Assembly: GCF_028765575.1 (NCBI RefSeq)
Contig: NZ_JARACO010000014.1
Location: 30,521 to 94,520, forward strand
Length of the DNA stretch: 64,000 nucleotides
Direction of reading: 5' to 3'
DNA from: Aliivibrio sp. S3MY1
Lineage (GTDB): Bacteria; Pseudomonadota; Gammaproteobacteria; Enterobacterales; Vibrionaceae
Both the position numbers and the translations under genes were made by a program. How positions within the stretch are numbered: position 1 is the stretch's first letter; every line of letters starts with the position of its first letter. Shown here piece by piece: positions 52,802 to 62,644 of the stretch. The notes beneath the pieces were generated by a model. The model was not told the origin of the DNA. It did not search any database and saw only the letters and a list, made by a program, of their open reading frames with translations.

Positions 52802-52879
52802 TAATTACAATTGTTTTTATATCAAAAACTTATTTATTTATCTTTTTCATTTAAAACTTGAACAGAGATAACAAAAAAA

Positions 52880-52922
52880 CAACTCCGTTATGTGATGCAT
52901 ATCACATAACGGAGTTTTTTTG
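52880..52922 (+). terminator. Terminator of purR containing a consensus CRP site
   Basis: 15-bp perfect stem (52882-52896 and 52901-52915), GCAT loop and T-run. The stem's apex reads TGTGATGCATATCACA (52891-52906), a perfect TGTGA-N6-TCACA CRP site. It thus may act as a terminator in RNA and a CRP operator in DNA for the downstream tfoY. Confidence 0.85.
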
Positions 52923-52962
52923 TTATAACACTTCTTATTGATTGCTATATCATCATTAGTGT

Positions 52963-53046
52963 CACGAACATGGCAAACTATGCGAAAGTGTAGGACGCAA
53001 AGGTTCCGGCCTACGTATTATATATAAGGTAGCGGGGTTGCCGACG
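52963..53046 (+). promoter_or_regulatory. c-di-GMP-I (GEMM) riboswitch upstream of tfoY
   Basis: Matches the GEMM core: CACGAACATGGCAAAC, GCGAAAGTGTAGGACGCAAA (GAAA tetraloop in P2), CCGGCCTACG, then the second stem and AGCGGGGTTGCCGACGG. Very close to Vc2, the V. cholerae riboswitch in front of tfoY (VC1722). Ends 125 bp before the tfoY start. Confidence 0.95.
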
Positions 53047-53171
53047 GCGAGTATTCTGTCAATCGTTGTTAATTTTTACATTAAAATAACAATGATTTCT
53101 TTTAAACTTGCTAGTATTTCCTCGGGCTCAGTTGTTTAGTGACATAGACTTACTAACCGAGAATTATTGCA

Positions 53172-53759
53172 ATGGATAAACCAATACTAAAAGAATCACT
53201 TCGTTTACTTTCCTCTCTTGGGAAGATCTCTTCGCGTTCAATGTTTGGCGGCTTTGGCGTCTTTATAGATGACACGATGTTTGCCCTTGTCGTTCAAGAT
53301 AAGTTACATTTACGATCAAGCCAGGAAACGATTAATTTATTTAAAGAACAAGGGTTTGAACCTTACGTTTACAAAAAACGTGGTTTTCCTGTTGTCACTA
53401 AATATTTTGCTCTTTCAGAAGATTGTTGGCATGAACCAGACTCAATCCTACTTAAAGCAGTTATTGCTTTAGATGCAGCAAAAAAAGACAAAGAAAAACA
53501 AAAAACCGCAGAACCATCACGTATTAAAGATTTACCAAACCTTCGTTTAGCGACAGAAAGAATGCTAAAAAAGGCCGGGATTAATACTGTAGAAGAACTG
53601 CGTAATACGGGCTCAGTAAATGCTTATAAAGCAATTCAGCAAACTCATTCTAGCCATGTTAGTGATGAATTATTGTGGTCTCTTGAGGGAGCAATTAAAG
53701 GTACACATTGGTCTGTTGTTTCATCAGAAACAAGATGTGAACTAAGAAAGCAATTATAA
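53172..53759 (+). CDS. tfoY: TfoY, TfoX/Sxy-family regulator
   Basis: A 195-residue TfoX-family protein: N-terminal TfoX_N ([20 protein letters not shown]) and C-terminal TfoX_C helix-hairpin-helix ([20 protein letters not shown]). The c-di-GMP riboswitch directly upstream identifies it as TfoY rather than TfoX. In Vibrio TfoY controls type VI secretion and motility, in response to low c-di-GMP. Monocistronic. Confidence 0.93.
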   Translation: MDKPILKESLRLLSSLGKISSRSMFGGFGVFIDDTMFALVVQDKLHLRSSQETINLFKEQGFEPYVYKKRGFPVVTKYFALSEDCWHEPDSILLKAVIALDAAKKDKEKQKTAEPSRIKDLPNLRLATERMLKKAGINTVEELRNTGSVNAYKAIQQTHSSHVSDELLWSLEGAIKGTHWSVVSSETRCELRKQL

Positions 53760-54105
53760 ATTAGCTCAGAGCAAGCCTCTATTCTCCTTCCTAATTCCAG
53801 ATACTGTTGTTATTTTTAACTAAAAGGCAGTATCTGAATCTTCATCTTCTCGCCTTTAATTTAATTATTTCACAAATTAAAATCAAAACTATCCAGAACA
53901 AAAACTTAACCATTCAGAAATAATAGCTCTGCCTACCTATCATATGCATGATATTTAGCATGCCTATTGGTTTATTTTTTACTTCCACACTTCTAAAATC
54001 ATTGAAGAAACAATTGAAGCTGAGTGCGATAATACAAAATAAAGAAGAAACAACTGCCGTAGCCATTAACGCTTAAGAGTAAATATCGATGATGAACCTA
54101 ATCGC
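53760..54105. other. Intergenic region after tfoY
   Basis: 346 bp. Holds an 8-bp inverted repeat AGATACTG/CAGTATCT and an unsupported 38-residue frame (53960-54076, starts MPIGLFFTSTLLKS). No gene can be claimed. Confidence 0.4.
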
Positions 54106-54843
54106 TTAATCGATAGGTTCATCATCTACTTGCATCATAAAGTCAGTAACCCATCCAATCATTAAAATCATTAGCCAAGAAACCATGACCGATGCTGGTA
54201 CCTCAAACTTAGGAGATATAATTAAGGTTGCAAAGGCAATGACTGGTAAAAGCCACGATAGCATAGAAAGCCAATCTCTATATTTGGATCGCCCAAGGCT
54301 CTGTAAACATACAATAAGTCCGGTAATCGACAAGGCAACAAGTGCCGCGTGTTGTAAGCCCCCTATCCATAAAGGAATAACGAGTACCAAAGGCCACCAC
54401 GCATTGCGATTCACCGGTTTCCAACTTCTCGCCGCTATCCAGACCAAAATAACACTGATTATTTGAACCAAGGTTAAAGATGCGCTGCCTTCTAATCGAC
54501 CTTCATATTGTAAGGCCATGATCCCTGCTTCCATTGCCACTACAACCGCAATAATAAAAGCCACCAGATGAATGCTTTTTCGTCGTGAAAAAATCACCAT
54601 TAACAATGGAAATAAAGTCCAGACGGCAATAGATAATGACAATGGTTGCTCACTAAGTGTTAAGCCAAATAATGACATTCCACCAAGTAACACCCATGTA
54701 GCAACACCACCTTGAGGTATGAGCCATAACATAGGTATGGCTAAAGCAAGTAAAGGAAGCTCTCCTCCACTAATCCCAAAAGCCAATACGCCAACAACAA
54801 CAAGTAGGATACTTAATATAATAGACAACACAGTTAATACCAT
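54106..54843 (-). CDS. Polytopic inner-membrane protein of unknown function
   Basis: A 245-residue protein with about eight membrane helices (from MVLTVLSIILSILLVVVGVL to SWLMILMIGWVTDFMM) and short polar links (SRRKSIH, GRSKYRDW). Ends in a short acidic tail (QVDDEPID). No motif recognised. It is divergent from atl. Probably a conserved Vibrionaceae membrane protein. Confidence 0.65.
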   Translation of the reverse strand: MVLTVLSIILSILLVVVGVLAFGISGGELPLLALAIPMLWLIPQGGVATWVLLGGMSLFGLTLSEQPLSLSIAVWTLFPLLMVIFSRRKSIHLVAFIIAVVVAMEAGIMALQYEGRLEGSASLTLVQIISVILVWIAARSWKPVNRNAWWPLVLVIPLWIGGLQHAALVALSITGLIVCLQSLGRSKYRDWLSMLSWLLPVIAFATLIISPKFEVPASVMVSWLMILMIGWVTDFMMQVDDEPID

Positions 54844-54956
54844 CGCTAGCCCTCCTTGGTATAAAGCGGTTTACTTTGCTACTATCTCAGTTTAGCGGTA
54901 ATACTGAGCTTTATCACTGACCCACCTCTCTTTTCTAATAGAAGATTTTTATTTCA

Positions 54957-55259
54957 ATGGATGAATTTATTCAACGTATTTATACGAATTTATATTATGT
55001 ACCATCAGGTCGAGTCATCACTTATGGACAGCTTGCAGCGCTGGCAGGGTTTCCTCATCACTCAAGACACGTGGGAAAAGTATTGTCTAAACTCCCAGAA
55101 GACACACAGTTACCTTGGTATCGAGTTGTCAATGCTCAGGGGAAGATTTCATTGCTAGGCGATCAATTTGAAAAACAGAGAAGGTTGCTTGAAGAAGAAG
55201 GGATATTAATTCGAGAAGATGGGAAAATTTGTCATTTTAAACAAGTCGTCATGCCTTAA
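54957..55259 (+). CDS. atl: Alkyltransferase-like protein (Atl, MGMT-related)
   Basis: A 100-residue DNA-binding protein related to O6-alkylguanine transferase, but with PWYRV (Trp54) where the enzyme has the reactive Cys of PCHRV. Atl proteins flip O6-alkylguanine and hand the lesion to nucleotide excision repair. Vibrio parahaemolyticus Atl is a structurally studied relative. E. coli YbaZ lies near ybaY and tesB, exactly as here. Confidence 0.92.
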   Translation: MDEFIQRIYTNLYYVPSGRVITYGQLAALAGFPHHSRHVGKVLSKLPEDTQLPWYRVVNAQGKISLLGDQFEKQRRLLEEEGILIREDGKICHFKQVVMP

Positions 55260-55294
55260 GACACAACGACCTGTTTATATAAAGCCAGTCAATA

Positions 55295-55798
55295 TTATTG
55301 ACGAACGCCTTTTAGCAATAAATCTTGTTTCATTGTTTTTGCTTCATCCGTGATCACAGCGTAGTTTGTGTCTGTTGTGAAACGTAATTTACCGTCAACT
55401 TTGATTGTTGCACGTACAGAGTAGCGATGATTCGCTTGAATATCAGCCGTATTAAATTCTAAAGCGTAATCAAATGGCGATGATTTTTCAGCCGCTTCAA
55501 AAGTTTGCTCTGCAAGCGTTTTTGATGGCGCATCCGCTAAAGACACATCAGCTAATGTAACCGTAATAATTGCGTTTGCAGGTAAAGCGATACGCTCACG
55601 GTAACCAACACTACCTGTCACTAATTGTGTTTCAGATGCTTCAATTACTTCTGTGCCAGACACATCTGTTTGAGCCATATCTTCTTGCACTACCACTTCT
55701 TGCTTAACCACTTCTTTTTCTGCTTTATCTGTTGAATTGCAGCCAACCATTGTGATCCCTGTTGCTACAGAAAAAGCAATTAATAATGATTTTTTCAT
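55295..55798 (-). CDS. ybaY: YbaY-family lipoprotein
   Basis: A 167-residue outer-membrane lipoprotein from the start at 55798 (AGAGAG ribosome site; the longer frame adds 12 residues). Lipobox MVGC (Cys20). The YbaY domain begins GYRERIALPANAIITVTLAD and ends in the typical NYAVITD region. Function unknown. Lies between atl and tesB, matching the E. coli ybaZ-ybaY-tesB neighbourhood. Confidence 0.88.
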   Translation of the reverse strand: MKKSLLIAFSVATGITMVGCNSTDKAEKEVVKQEVVVQEDMAQTDVSGTEVIEASETQLVTGSVGYRERIALPANAIITVTLADVSLADAPSKTLAEQTFEAAEKSSPFDYALEFNTADIQANHRYSVRATIKVDGKLRFTTDTNYAVITDEAKTMKQDLLLKGVRQ

Positions 55799-56033
55799 AT
55801 TTTTCTCTCTTATAATATTATCGTTATCTAACAAACTAACACGAATATAGACCGAATATCTCGCCGTGTCTGCTTGGCGACTTCATCTTTGACAGAAAAC
55901 TAACTCAACCTGAATAAAATTGCACAGTTTTGATACAACTCTGACTCAGTTAACATAGTGTTTAACTTATTGAACTGAAACTGAATCTGGCTCACAATAG
56001 AACAATCACGTCAGAGGCATTAAGGCATATAAA

Positions 56034-56897
56034 ATGAATAAACCATTAAATGAATTACTTACACTATTGCAGTTAGAACCATTAGAACAAGGCTTATTTA
56101 GAGGTCAAAGTGAAAACCTTGGATTGCCACAAGTGTATGGTGGTCAAGTCATTGGACAGGCGCTTTCTGCTGCTCGTTATACTGTTGATAATACGAGAAC
56201 CGTTCATTCTTTCCATAGCTACTTTCTTTATCCTGGTGATCCAGAAAAAGCGATTATTTATGATGTCGAAAATTTAAGAGATGGCAGAAGCTTCAGTACA
56301 CGTCGCGTTAAAGCGATTCAAAATGGGCGCCCTATCTTTTACTTAACCGCCTCTTATCACGGTGATGAGCCAGGTTTTGAGCACCAATCTGTTATGCCTG
56401 ATATCGCAGGGCCTGAAAATTTCGCCTCAGAAACACAACTTGCAGACGCCATTAAGCACGTACTTCCACCCGCGATTCAAAAAATATTTTGCGGTGAAAA
56501 ACCAATTGAAGTTCGTCCAGTTAATATTGTTAACCCTCTAGCCCCTAAAAAAGCGGCGCCGACACAGCATTTGTGGATTAAAGCCAATGGCGAATTACCA
56601 GACGATCAATTAATCCATCAATACTTATTAGCGTATGCTTCTGATTGGGGATTCTTACCAACCGCCCTTCATCCACATGAAGTCAGCTTATTAACACCAA
56701 ACTTCCAAGTGGCTACGATTGACCATTCAATGTGGTTCCACCGCCCATTTAAAATGGATGAGTGGTTGCTCTATTCTATTGAAAGTACCAATGCAAGTGG
56801 TTCTCGTGGCTTAGTTCGTGGGGAAGTATTCAATCAAAAAGGCGAACTTGTTGCATCAGCTATGCAGGAAGGTGTTATGAGAATGAAGAAAAAATAA
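56034..56897 (+). CDS. tesB: Acyl-CoA thioesterase II
   Basis: Hydrolyses acyl-CoA to free acid and CoA. 287 residues, double hot-dog fold, as in E. coli (286). Visible family motifs: [18 protein letters not shown] near 38-55, the segment [12 protein letters not shown], and the C-terminal half with the catalytic Asp in [12 protein letters not shown] near 203-214. Divergent from ybaY. A hairpin separates it from decR. Confidence 0.93.
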   Translation: MNKPLNELLTLLQLEPLEQGLFRGQSENLGLPQVYGGQVIGQALSAARYTVDNTRTVHSFHSYFLYPGDPEKAIIYDVENLRDGRSFSTRRVKAIQNGRPIFYLTASYHGDEPGFEHQSVMPDIAGPENFASETQLADAIKHVLPPAIQKIFCGEKPIEVRPVNIVNPLAPKKAAPTQHLWIKANGELPDDQLIHQYLLAYASDWGFLPTALHPHEVSLLTPNFQVATIDHSMWFHRPFKMDEWLLYSIESTNASGSRGLVRGEVFNQKGELVASAMQEGVMRMKKK

Positions 56898-56925
56898 AAC
56901 TATCTCTTCAATCATATAATTTATT

Positions 56926-56955
56926 GGTCAGGTAGTTACCACCTGACCTTCTTTC
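56926..56955. terminator. Hairpin between tesB and decR
   Basis: 8-bp stem GGTCAGGT/ACCTGACC (56926-56933, 56941-56948), 7-nt loop, followed on plus by TTCTTTCTT. Confidence 0.7.
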
Positions 56956-56976
56956 TTACACATAATTACCACATAA

Positions 56977-57444
56977 CTATAATGGTAGCTCTGTTGTATA
57001 TTTTAGAGGCTCCATCGCAAATGTACTGGTAACATTCGAGATCCCATCAACACTGTTGACTAATTTTTTATAGAAACCATCAAAGGCTTTCATGTCTGCT
57101 GATAACACTTTCATCATGTAATCATACTCTCCCGCCATTCGATAAAATTCCATCACTTCTGGAAAATCCGAAACAGTATCAACAAATTGGTTATACCACT
57201 CTTGGGAGTGATTAGATGTTTTTATCAATACAAACGCATTAAAGCTTAACCCTAATTTTTCAGGATTAAGTAAAGCCACTTTCTTTTCAATCACGCCATC
57301 TTCTTCTAGGCGTTTTAATCGCTTCCAACAAGGTGTTGTGGTTAAGTTAACCGCTTCTGCTAAATCATGTAATGAGATAGTACTGTCTTTTTGCAGTAAC
57401 GAAAGTAAAGTAGTATCGACCTTATCTAGCTCATGCTTTCCCAT
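56977..57444 (-). CDS. decR: Lrp/AsnC-family regulator DecR (CyuR)
   Basis: A 155-residue regulator. N-terminal helix-turn-helix ([20 protein letters not shown] near 21-40) and Lrp ligand-binding domain ([19 protein letters not shown] near 71-89, [20 protein letters not shown]). These stretches are near-identical to E. coli YbaO, now DecR/CyuR, which activates cysteine detoxification in excess cysteine. Its divergent partner here is a PLP enzyme of the cysteine desulfhydrase kind, which fits. Confidence 0.9.
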   Translation of the reverse strand: MGKHELDKVDTTLLSLLQKDSTISLHDLAEAVNLTTTPCWKRLKRLEEDGVIEKKVALLNPEKLGLSFNAFVLIKTSNHSQEWYNQFVDTVSDFPEVMEFYRMAGEYDYMMKVLSADMKAFDGFYKKLVNSVDGISNVTSTFAMEPLKYTTELPL

Positions 57445-57576
57445 AAAAACCCCAAAATAGAAATATTTTCTCTTTTATGCTTAATTTAAAGTAAATATAG
57501 CAAAGTTTTTCTCAACGTACAGAGGTAAATTAATTACATCGCTACTATTTGTAGTAACAGCATTAAGGAAAGCATT

Positions 57577-58641
57577 ATGTGTACAGATCATAACTGGATT
57601 AACAACGCTATTCGTAAAATTGAAGCGGACTACCAACGCTCTGCAGATACGCATCTTATTAAACTTGATTTACCTATGCTTGATGGCATTGATTTGTACC
57701 TAAAAGATGAAAGTACGCACCCAACAGGATCTCTTAAGCACCGTTTAGCTCGTTCTCTTTTTCTTTATGCTATTTCTAATGGCTGGATTGGTCCAAATAC
57801 GCCTATTATTGAATCATCATCAGGTAGCACTGCGGTGTCAGAGGCCTACTTTGCGCGTCTACTTGGGTTGCCATTCATTGCGGTTGTTCCCCGTAAAACG
57901 GCAAGTAAAAAGATTGAGATGATTAAATTCTACGGTGGTAAACCTCATTTTGTAGAGCGCTCTGATGAGATCTATGCAGAATCTCGTCGTCTTGCTAAAG
58001 AATTAAACGGCCATTATATGGACCAATTTACTTACGCAGAGCGTGCAACAGACTGGCGCGGAAACAACAACATTGCCGATAGTATTTTCAATCAAATGCA
58101 ACTTGAAGATCACCCAGAACCAACGTGGATCGTAATGAACCCAGGTACTGGTGGTACCTCTGCAACCATCGGTCGTTTTATTCGCTATCAAAAATACAAT
58201 ACTAAATTATGTGTCGTCGACCCTGAAAATTCAGTTTTCCATGAGTTCTATAAAACGAGGAATAAAGATCTAACACTGGATGCTGGCAGCAAGATTGAAG
58301 GCATTGGTCGACCTCGCGTTGAGCCAAGCTTTATTCCCGGAGTTATTGATGAAATGCGCACTATTTCGGATGTAGCAAGTGTAGCAACAGCGCGTTGGCT
58401 AGAAGGTATTCTTGGACGTAAAGCAGGAGCTTCTACAGGAACCAACTTATTTGGTGCGTTGCAATTGGCTTGTGAAATGCAACAACGCGGTGAGAAAGGC
58501 TCTATCGTAACTTTACTTTGTGATAGCGGCGAGAGATACCTTGATACCTATTATAATGACGAATGGGTTGCTAATAACATTGGGGATTTAACACCGTGTT
58601 TGGAACAATTAACCCGCTTTGAAAAAACAGGTCAATTATAA
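57577..58641 (+). CDS. PLP-dependent cysteine synthase-fold enzyme, probable L-cysteine desulfhydrase
   Basis: A 354-residue fold-type II PLP enzyme. The PLP-lysine is in PTGSLKHRLA (near residue 53), the phosphate loop is GTGGTSATIGR, and SSSGSTAVSEAYFARLLG gives the substrate loop. It lacks the CysK-type NTG loop form. Divergent from decR, whose homologues control cysteine breakdown, so I infer degradation of excess L-cysteine to pyruvate, ammonia and H2S. Pantoea CcdA shows the same pairing, as I recall. A synthase role is possible but less likely. Confidence 0.78.
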   Translation: MCTDHNWINNAIRKIEADYQRSADTHLIKLDLPMLDGIDLYLKDESTHPTGSLKHRLARSLFLYAISNGWIGPNTPIIESSSGSTAVSEAYFARLLGLPFIAVVPRKTASKKIEMIKFYGGKPHFVERSDEIYAESRRLAKELNGHYMDQFTYAERATDWRGNNNIADSIFNQMQLEDHPEPTWIVMNPGTGGTSATIGRFIRYQKYNTKLCVVDPENSVFHEFYKTRNKDLTLDAGSKIEGIGRPRVEPSFIPGVIDEMRTISDVASVATARWLEGILGRKAGASTGTNLFGALQLACEMQQRGEKGSIVTLLCDSGERYLDTYYNDEWVANNIGDLTPCLEQLTRFEKTGQL

Positions 58642-58693
58642 AAATCAATAAAATAATAACGTCCCGCGAGGATACGACCAATTGGTAATAACA

Positions 58694-58726
58694 ATAAAAG
58701 CCATCGATCATCGGTGGCTTTTTTAT
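58694..58726 (+). terminator. Terminator after the desulfhydrase gene
   Basis: Stem AAAAGCCA/TGGCTTTT (58696-58703, 58715-58722) and T-run, before queC. Confidence 0.85.
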
Positions 58727-58766
58727 TACAATACCAATAAATAATCCTACTGAGATTCATTCTATT

Positions 58767-59450
58767 ATGTCTACAGCAATCGTTGTATTTAGTGGCGGTC
58801 AAGATTCCACTACCTGTTTAATTCAAGCACTTACTCAATATGATCATGTTCATTGTATTACTTTTGATTATGGCCAACGTCATAATCAGGAAATTGAGGT
58901 AGCAAAAAAAGTCGCGATTGAGTTGGGTGCAACCTCTCATAAAGTAATGGATGTTGGCTTATTAAATGAACTGGCCGTTAGTTCATTAACTCGCGATAAC
59001 ATCCCTGTTTCTCATGAACTTCAAGAAAACGGTCTGCCTAACTCATTTGTACCTGGTCGTAATATTCTATTCTTAACGCTTGCTGGTATTTATGCTTATC
59101 AATTAGGGGCTGAATCGGTGATCACTGGTGTTTGTGAAACTGACTTCTCTGGCTACCCTGATTGTCGTGATGAGTTTGTAAAATCAATCAACCAATCTCT
59201 TGTCTTAGGTATGGATCGTAAACTTCGTATTGATACTCCATTAATGTGGCTAAATAAAGCTGAAACTTGGGCGCTTGCTGATAAATATGGCAAATTAGAT
59301 TATGTTCGTAGTCAAACTCTAACCTGCTATAACGGTGTGATTGGGGATGGATGTGGTGATTGCCCATCATGTGACTTACGTAAAAATGGTCTAGATGAGT
59401 ATTTAGAAAATAAAGACGCAGTAATGGCAGATTTAAACGCCAAGCTGTAA
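58767..59450 (+). CDS. queC: 7-cyano-7-deazaguanine synthase QueC
   Basis: Converts 7-carboxy-7-deazaguanine to preQ0 with ATP and ammonia in queuosine synthesis. 227 residues. N-terminal PP-loop [10 protein letters not shown] (near 7-16) and C-terminal zinc site with CYNG and [13 protein letters not shown]. No preQ1 riboswitch precedes it. Convergent with the RND pump. Confidence 0.95.
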   Translation: MSTAIVVFSGGQDSTTCLIQALTQYDHVHCITFDYGQRHNQEIEVAKKVAIELGATSHKVMDVGLLNELAVSSLTRDNIPVSHELQENGLPNSFVPGRNILFLTLAGIYAYQLGAESVITGVCETDFSGYPDCRDEFVKSINQSLVLGMDRKLRIDTPLMWLNKAETWALADKYGKLDYVRSQTLTCYNGVIGDGCGDCPSCDLRKNGLDEYLENKDAVMADLNAKL

Positions 59451-59471
59451 GTATAACTATTTGATTAATAA

Positions 59472-59513
59472 AAAGGCCATCACTAAACATTCAGTAATGG
59501 CCTTTCTTTTTAT
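59472..59513. terminator. Terminator between queC and the RND pump
   Basis: Stem AAAGGCCAT-C-ACT/AGT-A-ATGGCCTTT (59472-59484, 59493-59505), T-rich on plus, A-run giving T on minus. Confidence 0.88.
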
Positions 59514-59531
59514 CAAATTATCATTTCAATA

Positions 59532-62500
59532 TTAATGCGAAATTCGCCCTTTAATATCATGATCTAATTGTTTATTTAATAACGCTTCTATATGACCTGG
59601 AGACTTAGTATTACCTGAGATTAAGCGATACATCGCAGGAATAACAAATAACGTAACCAAGGTCGCAAACGCCATACCAAAGAAAATAACGGTACCGACT
59701 GCTACTCGGCTTTCATAACCCGCGCCTGTAGACATAATCAATGGGATCGCACCGGCTAATGTCGTAAATGCAGTCATTAAAATTGGACGTAAACGACGAG
59801 CTGAGGCATCAATAATTGCTTGTTCTAGCTCTATGCCTTTATCTCGTAATTGATTCGCAAACTCAACAATTAAGATCCCGTTTTTGGTTACCATGCCGAT
59901 CAACATGATCATTCCAATCTGGCTATAAATATTCAGTCCTTGGCCCATAATTACAAGGCCTAAGAAACCACCAAATACCCCCATAGGAACGGTAAACATC
60001 ACCACCATTGGATTAATAAAACTTTCAAATTGTGCCGCAAGAACAAGATAAGCAACCAGCAGCGCCAATCCAAACACCACTAGAATACTTGATTGGTTTT
60101 CTTTAAAGTCTTTTGACTCACCAGTGTAAGCCACTGAAATATCACTCGGTAACATTTCTATCGCTTTGGCATCCAGATAATCCAGAGCATCACCTAACGT
60201 CGCCCCCTCTTTTAGATTGGCACTTAAGGTTATGGATTTCTGCTTATTGGTATGCGATAGACGAATAGCAGACGCAACTTCATTGATTTTAGTTACCGTA
60301 TCAAGAGTAACTAATTCCCCAGTCGCCGTTCTCATGTAAATTTGGCTAAGATCCTCTGCATTATTGAAGCTATTTTCATCACCTCGTAAATACACATCAT
60401 ATTCTTCACCACGTTCCACATACGTGGTTTCACTCTTACCACCAAGCATGATCTCAAGAGTCTCTGAAATATCAGAGATCTTAATGCCTAACTCTGCAGC
60501 GCGGTTGCGATCAACTGACACCACTAACTCTGGGGTTTTTTCAGAATAGTTAATGTCTGCACCTTCCATCAATGGGCTATTATTCGCTTCCGCTTTTAAT
60601 ACATCTCCCCATTTTTGTAGTTCTTTGTAATCGGAGCCACCAAGTACAAATTGCACAGGCTCACTTGAACCACCACGGAAACCTGGCATCATTGGAAATA
60701 CACGAACATCCGGGATATCGACTAAGGTTTTACGAATTAAGCCTAATCCTTCTTGAGCTGTCAGATCTCTGTCTGCCCAATCTTCTAAGATCATGATAAC
60801 AAAACCAGTTTGGTCACCCGCTTGGCCACCAAACGCGGGAGATTGAATACTGAATGATTTTAAGAACCCTTGACCAAGCAATGGCATCAGTCTCTCTTCA
60901 ACAATGTCCATGTTCGAACTCATTCGGTTATAACTGGTGGCATCAGCACCACGGACAAACGCAAACAATACACCACGGTCTTCTTGCGGTGTTAATTGTG
61001 CTGGAACCTGCTTCATCAAGCCGTAACTACCGCCAATACACGCTAAGATAATCACCGGAGCCAATAAACGCCATGCCACCGCTTTGCTAACCGATTTACG
61101 ATAACCTCTTTCTAAGCTAGCAAACAGTTTGTCGACAAAGAGATTAAAACGATTTGGTTTAACATTGGCTTTTAAGATCTTACTGCCTAATACTGGGGTT
61201 AATGTCAAAGCTATCAATGATGAGAACAACACTGACATCGCAAGCAATACTGAGAACTCTGTAAATAGTAGACCGACCATGCCATCCATAAATGAGATCG
61301 GCAAGAATACCATGACCAGAACCAAGGTCGTTGCTATTACGGCAAAACCCACTTCTCTTGTGCCTTTATAGGCGGCTAATAGTGGTGACTCACCTTTTTC
61401 TAAATGATGGAAAATATTCTCTACGACTACAATGGCATCATCAACCACTAGACCAATCGATAATATCAGTGCCATTAACGTAATTAAATTAATTGAAAAA
61501 CCAAAGTAATACGCCGCCATAAACGATGATATTAATGAAACAGGTACGGTCACTGCCGGAATTAACGTTGCTCGTGCTTGGCCAATAAAGATATAAAGCA
61601 CCAAGATAACCAACCCCCCCGTAATAAAGAGTGTGCTGTACACCTCAGAAATCGAGCGATCAATAAACACGGTAGAGTCATAATCAATGGCTAAACGAGT
61701 ACCTTCAGGTAAAAACTGCTGAATTTTAGCCACTTCTTCACGGACTAAATTCGCCACATCCAATGGGTTTGCATCAGACTGAGGAACAATCCCCATACTT
61801 ACGTTAACCACACCATCACTTTTAAAGGTCGAATTTTCATTTTCAGCACCAATGAACACATCAGCGACATCTTTTAGATAAATTGATGTTCCATCGCTGG
61901 CGGTTTTAACAACAAGATAATTAAAGTCTTCTGCTTGGTTATATAAACGCTCAGTTCGAACCGACATCACAATGGCGTCATTACGAACTTCCCCCCCCGG
62001 GCTTTCAATATTCTCTGAACGAAGTGCTGCGGTAATATCAGAAGCAATAACGCCTCGCCCTGCCATTAAATCAGGCTTGAGCTTTACATACATAACCTTA
62101 TAAAGACCACCGGAAATATCAACCGAGCTCACACCCGTAATCAAACTAAAACGGTCAACCAATACACGCTCGGTATAATCAGTTAACTCTGTTCTATCCA
62201 TCACACTAGAACTTAAATTGATATAAAGCGACGCTTCTCCACTGCCGTTATTTTTAAAGACAATCGGATCGTCTGCTTCGTCAGGCAAGCTTCGTTGAGC
62301 ACGAGCTACGGCATCACGAACATCACTCACTCCCGAATTTAAGTCATAACCTAAATCGAAAGTAATCATAATGCGTGACATGCCGTTACGAGTAGTCGAT
62401 TCGATTTCATCAATGCCACTAATACCAGAAAGTTGATCTTCTAATACTGTTGTTATCTGGCTTTCAATGATCGTCGCCGATGCACCTTCATAACGAGTAC

Positions 62501-62642
62501 TGATCGAAACGACTGGGCTTTCAATATCCGGCATTTCACGTACAGCTAGTTTACTAAACGACACCGCACCAAATACACACAACAACAAACTTAATACAAT
62601 GGCGACCACAGGTCTTTTTACTGAGGTATCAGATAACCACAT
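59532..62642 (-). CDS. RND-family multidrug efflux transporter
   Basis: A 1036-residue inner-membrane proton/drug antiporter of the HAE1 (AcrB/MexB) family. Twelve helices; the proton-relay Asp pair in GLVVDDAIVVVENI (near 402-415) and Lys in MVTKNGILIVEFAN (near 928) are intact. The N-terminus WLSDTSVKRPVVAIVLS and long periplasmic porter loops fit. Overlaps the adaptor by context only: starts 2 bp after the adaptor stop. No outer-membrane channel gene is next to it, so it likely uses a shared TolC. Substrates unknown. Confidence 0.93.
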   Translation of the reverse strand: MWLSDTSVKRPVVAIVLSLLLCVFGAVSFSKLAVREMPDIESPVVSISTRYEGASATIIESQITTVLEDQLSGISGIDEIESTTRNGMSRIMITFDLGYDLNSGVSDVRDAVARAQRSLPDEADDPIVFKNNGSGEASLYINLSSSVMDRTELTDYTERVLVDRFSLITGVSSVDISGGLYKVMYVKLKPDLMAGRGVIASDITAALRSENIESPGGEVRNDAIVMSVRTERLYNQAEDFNYLVVKTASDGTSIYLKDVADVFIGAENENSTFKSDGVVNVSMGIVPQSDANPLDVANLVREEVAKIQQFLPEGTRLAIDYDSTVFIDRSISEVYSTLFITGGLVILVLYIFIGQARATLIPAVTVPVSLISSFMAAYYFGFSINLITLMALILSIGLVVDDAIVVVENIFHHLEKGESPLLAAYKGTREVGFAVIATTLVLVMVFLPISFMDGMVGLLFTEFSVLLAMSVLFSSLIALTLTPVLGSKILKANVKPNRFNLFVDKLFASLERGYRKSVSKAVAWRLLAPVIILACIGGSYGLMKQVPAQLTPQEDRGVLFAFVRGADATSYNRMSSNMDIVEERLMPLLGQGFLKSFSIQSPAFGGQAGDQTGFVIMILEDWADRDLTAQEGLGLIRKTLVDIPDVRVFPMMPGFRGGSSEPVQFVLGGSDYKELQKWGDVLKAEANNSPLMEGADINYSEKTPELVVSVDRNRAAELGIKISDISETLEIMLGGKSETTYVERGEEYDVYLRGDENSFNNAEDLSQIYMRTATGELVTLDTVTKINEVASAIRLSHTNKQKSITLSANLKEGATLGDALDYLDAKAIEMLPSDISVAYTGESKDFKENQSSILVVFGLALLVAYLVLAAQFESFINPMVVMFTVPMGVFGGFLGLVIMGQGLNIYSQIGMIMLIGMVTKNGILIVEFANQLRDKGIELEQAIIDASARRLRPILMTAFTTLAGAIPLIMSTGAGYESRVAVGTVIFFGMAFATLVTLFVIPAMYRLISGNTKSPGHIEALLNKQLDHDIKGRISH

Positions 62643-62644
62643 GA

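Noticed and set aside
53960..54076. 38-codon plus frame after tfoY
   Set aside because: No ribosome site or recognised homologue; left as part of the intergenic note.
58642..58766. preQ1 riboswitch upstream of queC
   Set aside because: Region is filled by the upstream terminator; no preQ1 aptamer consensus seen.
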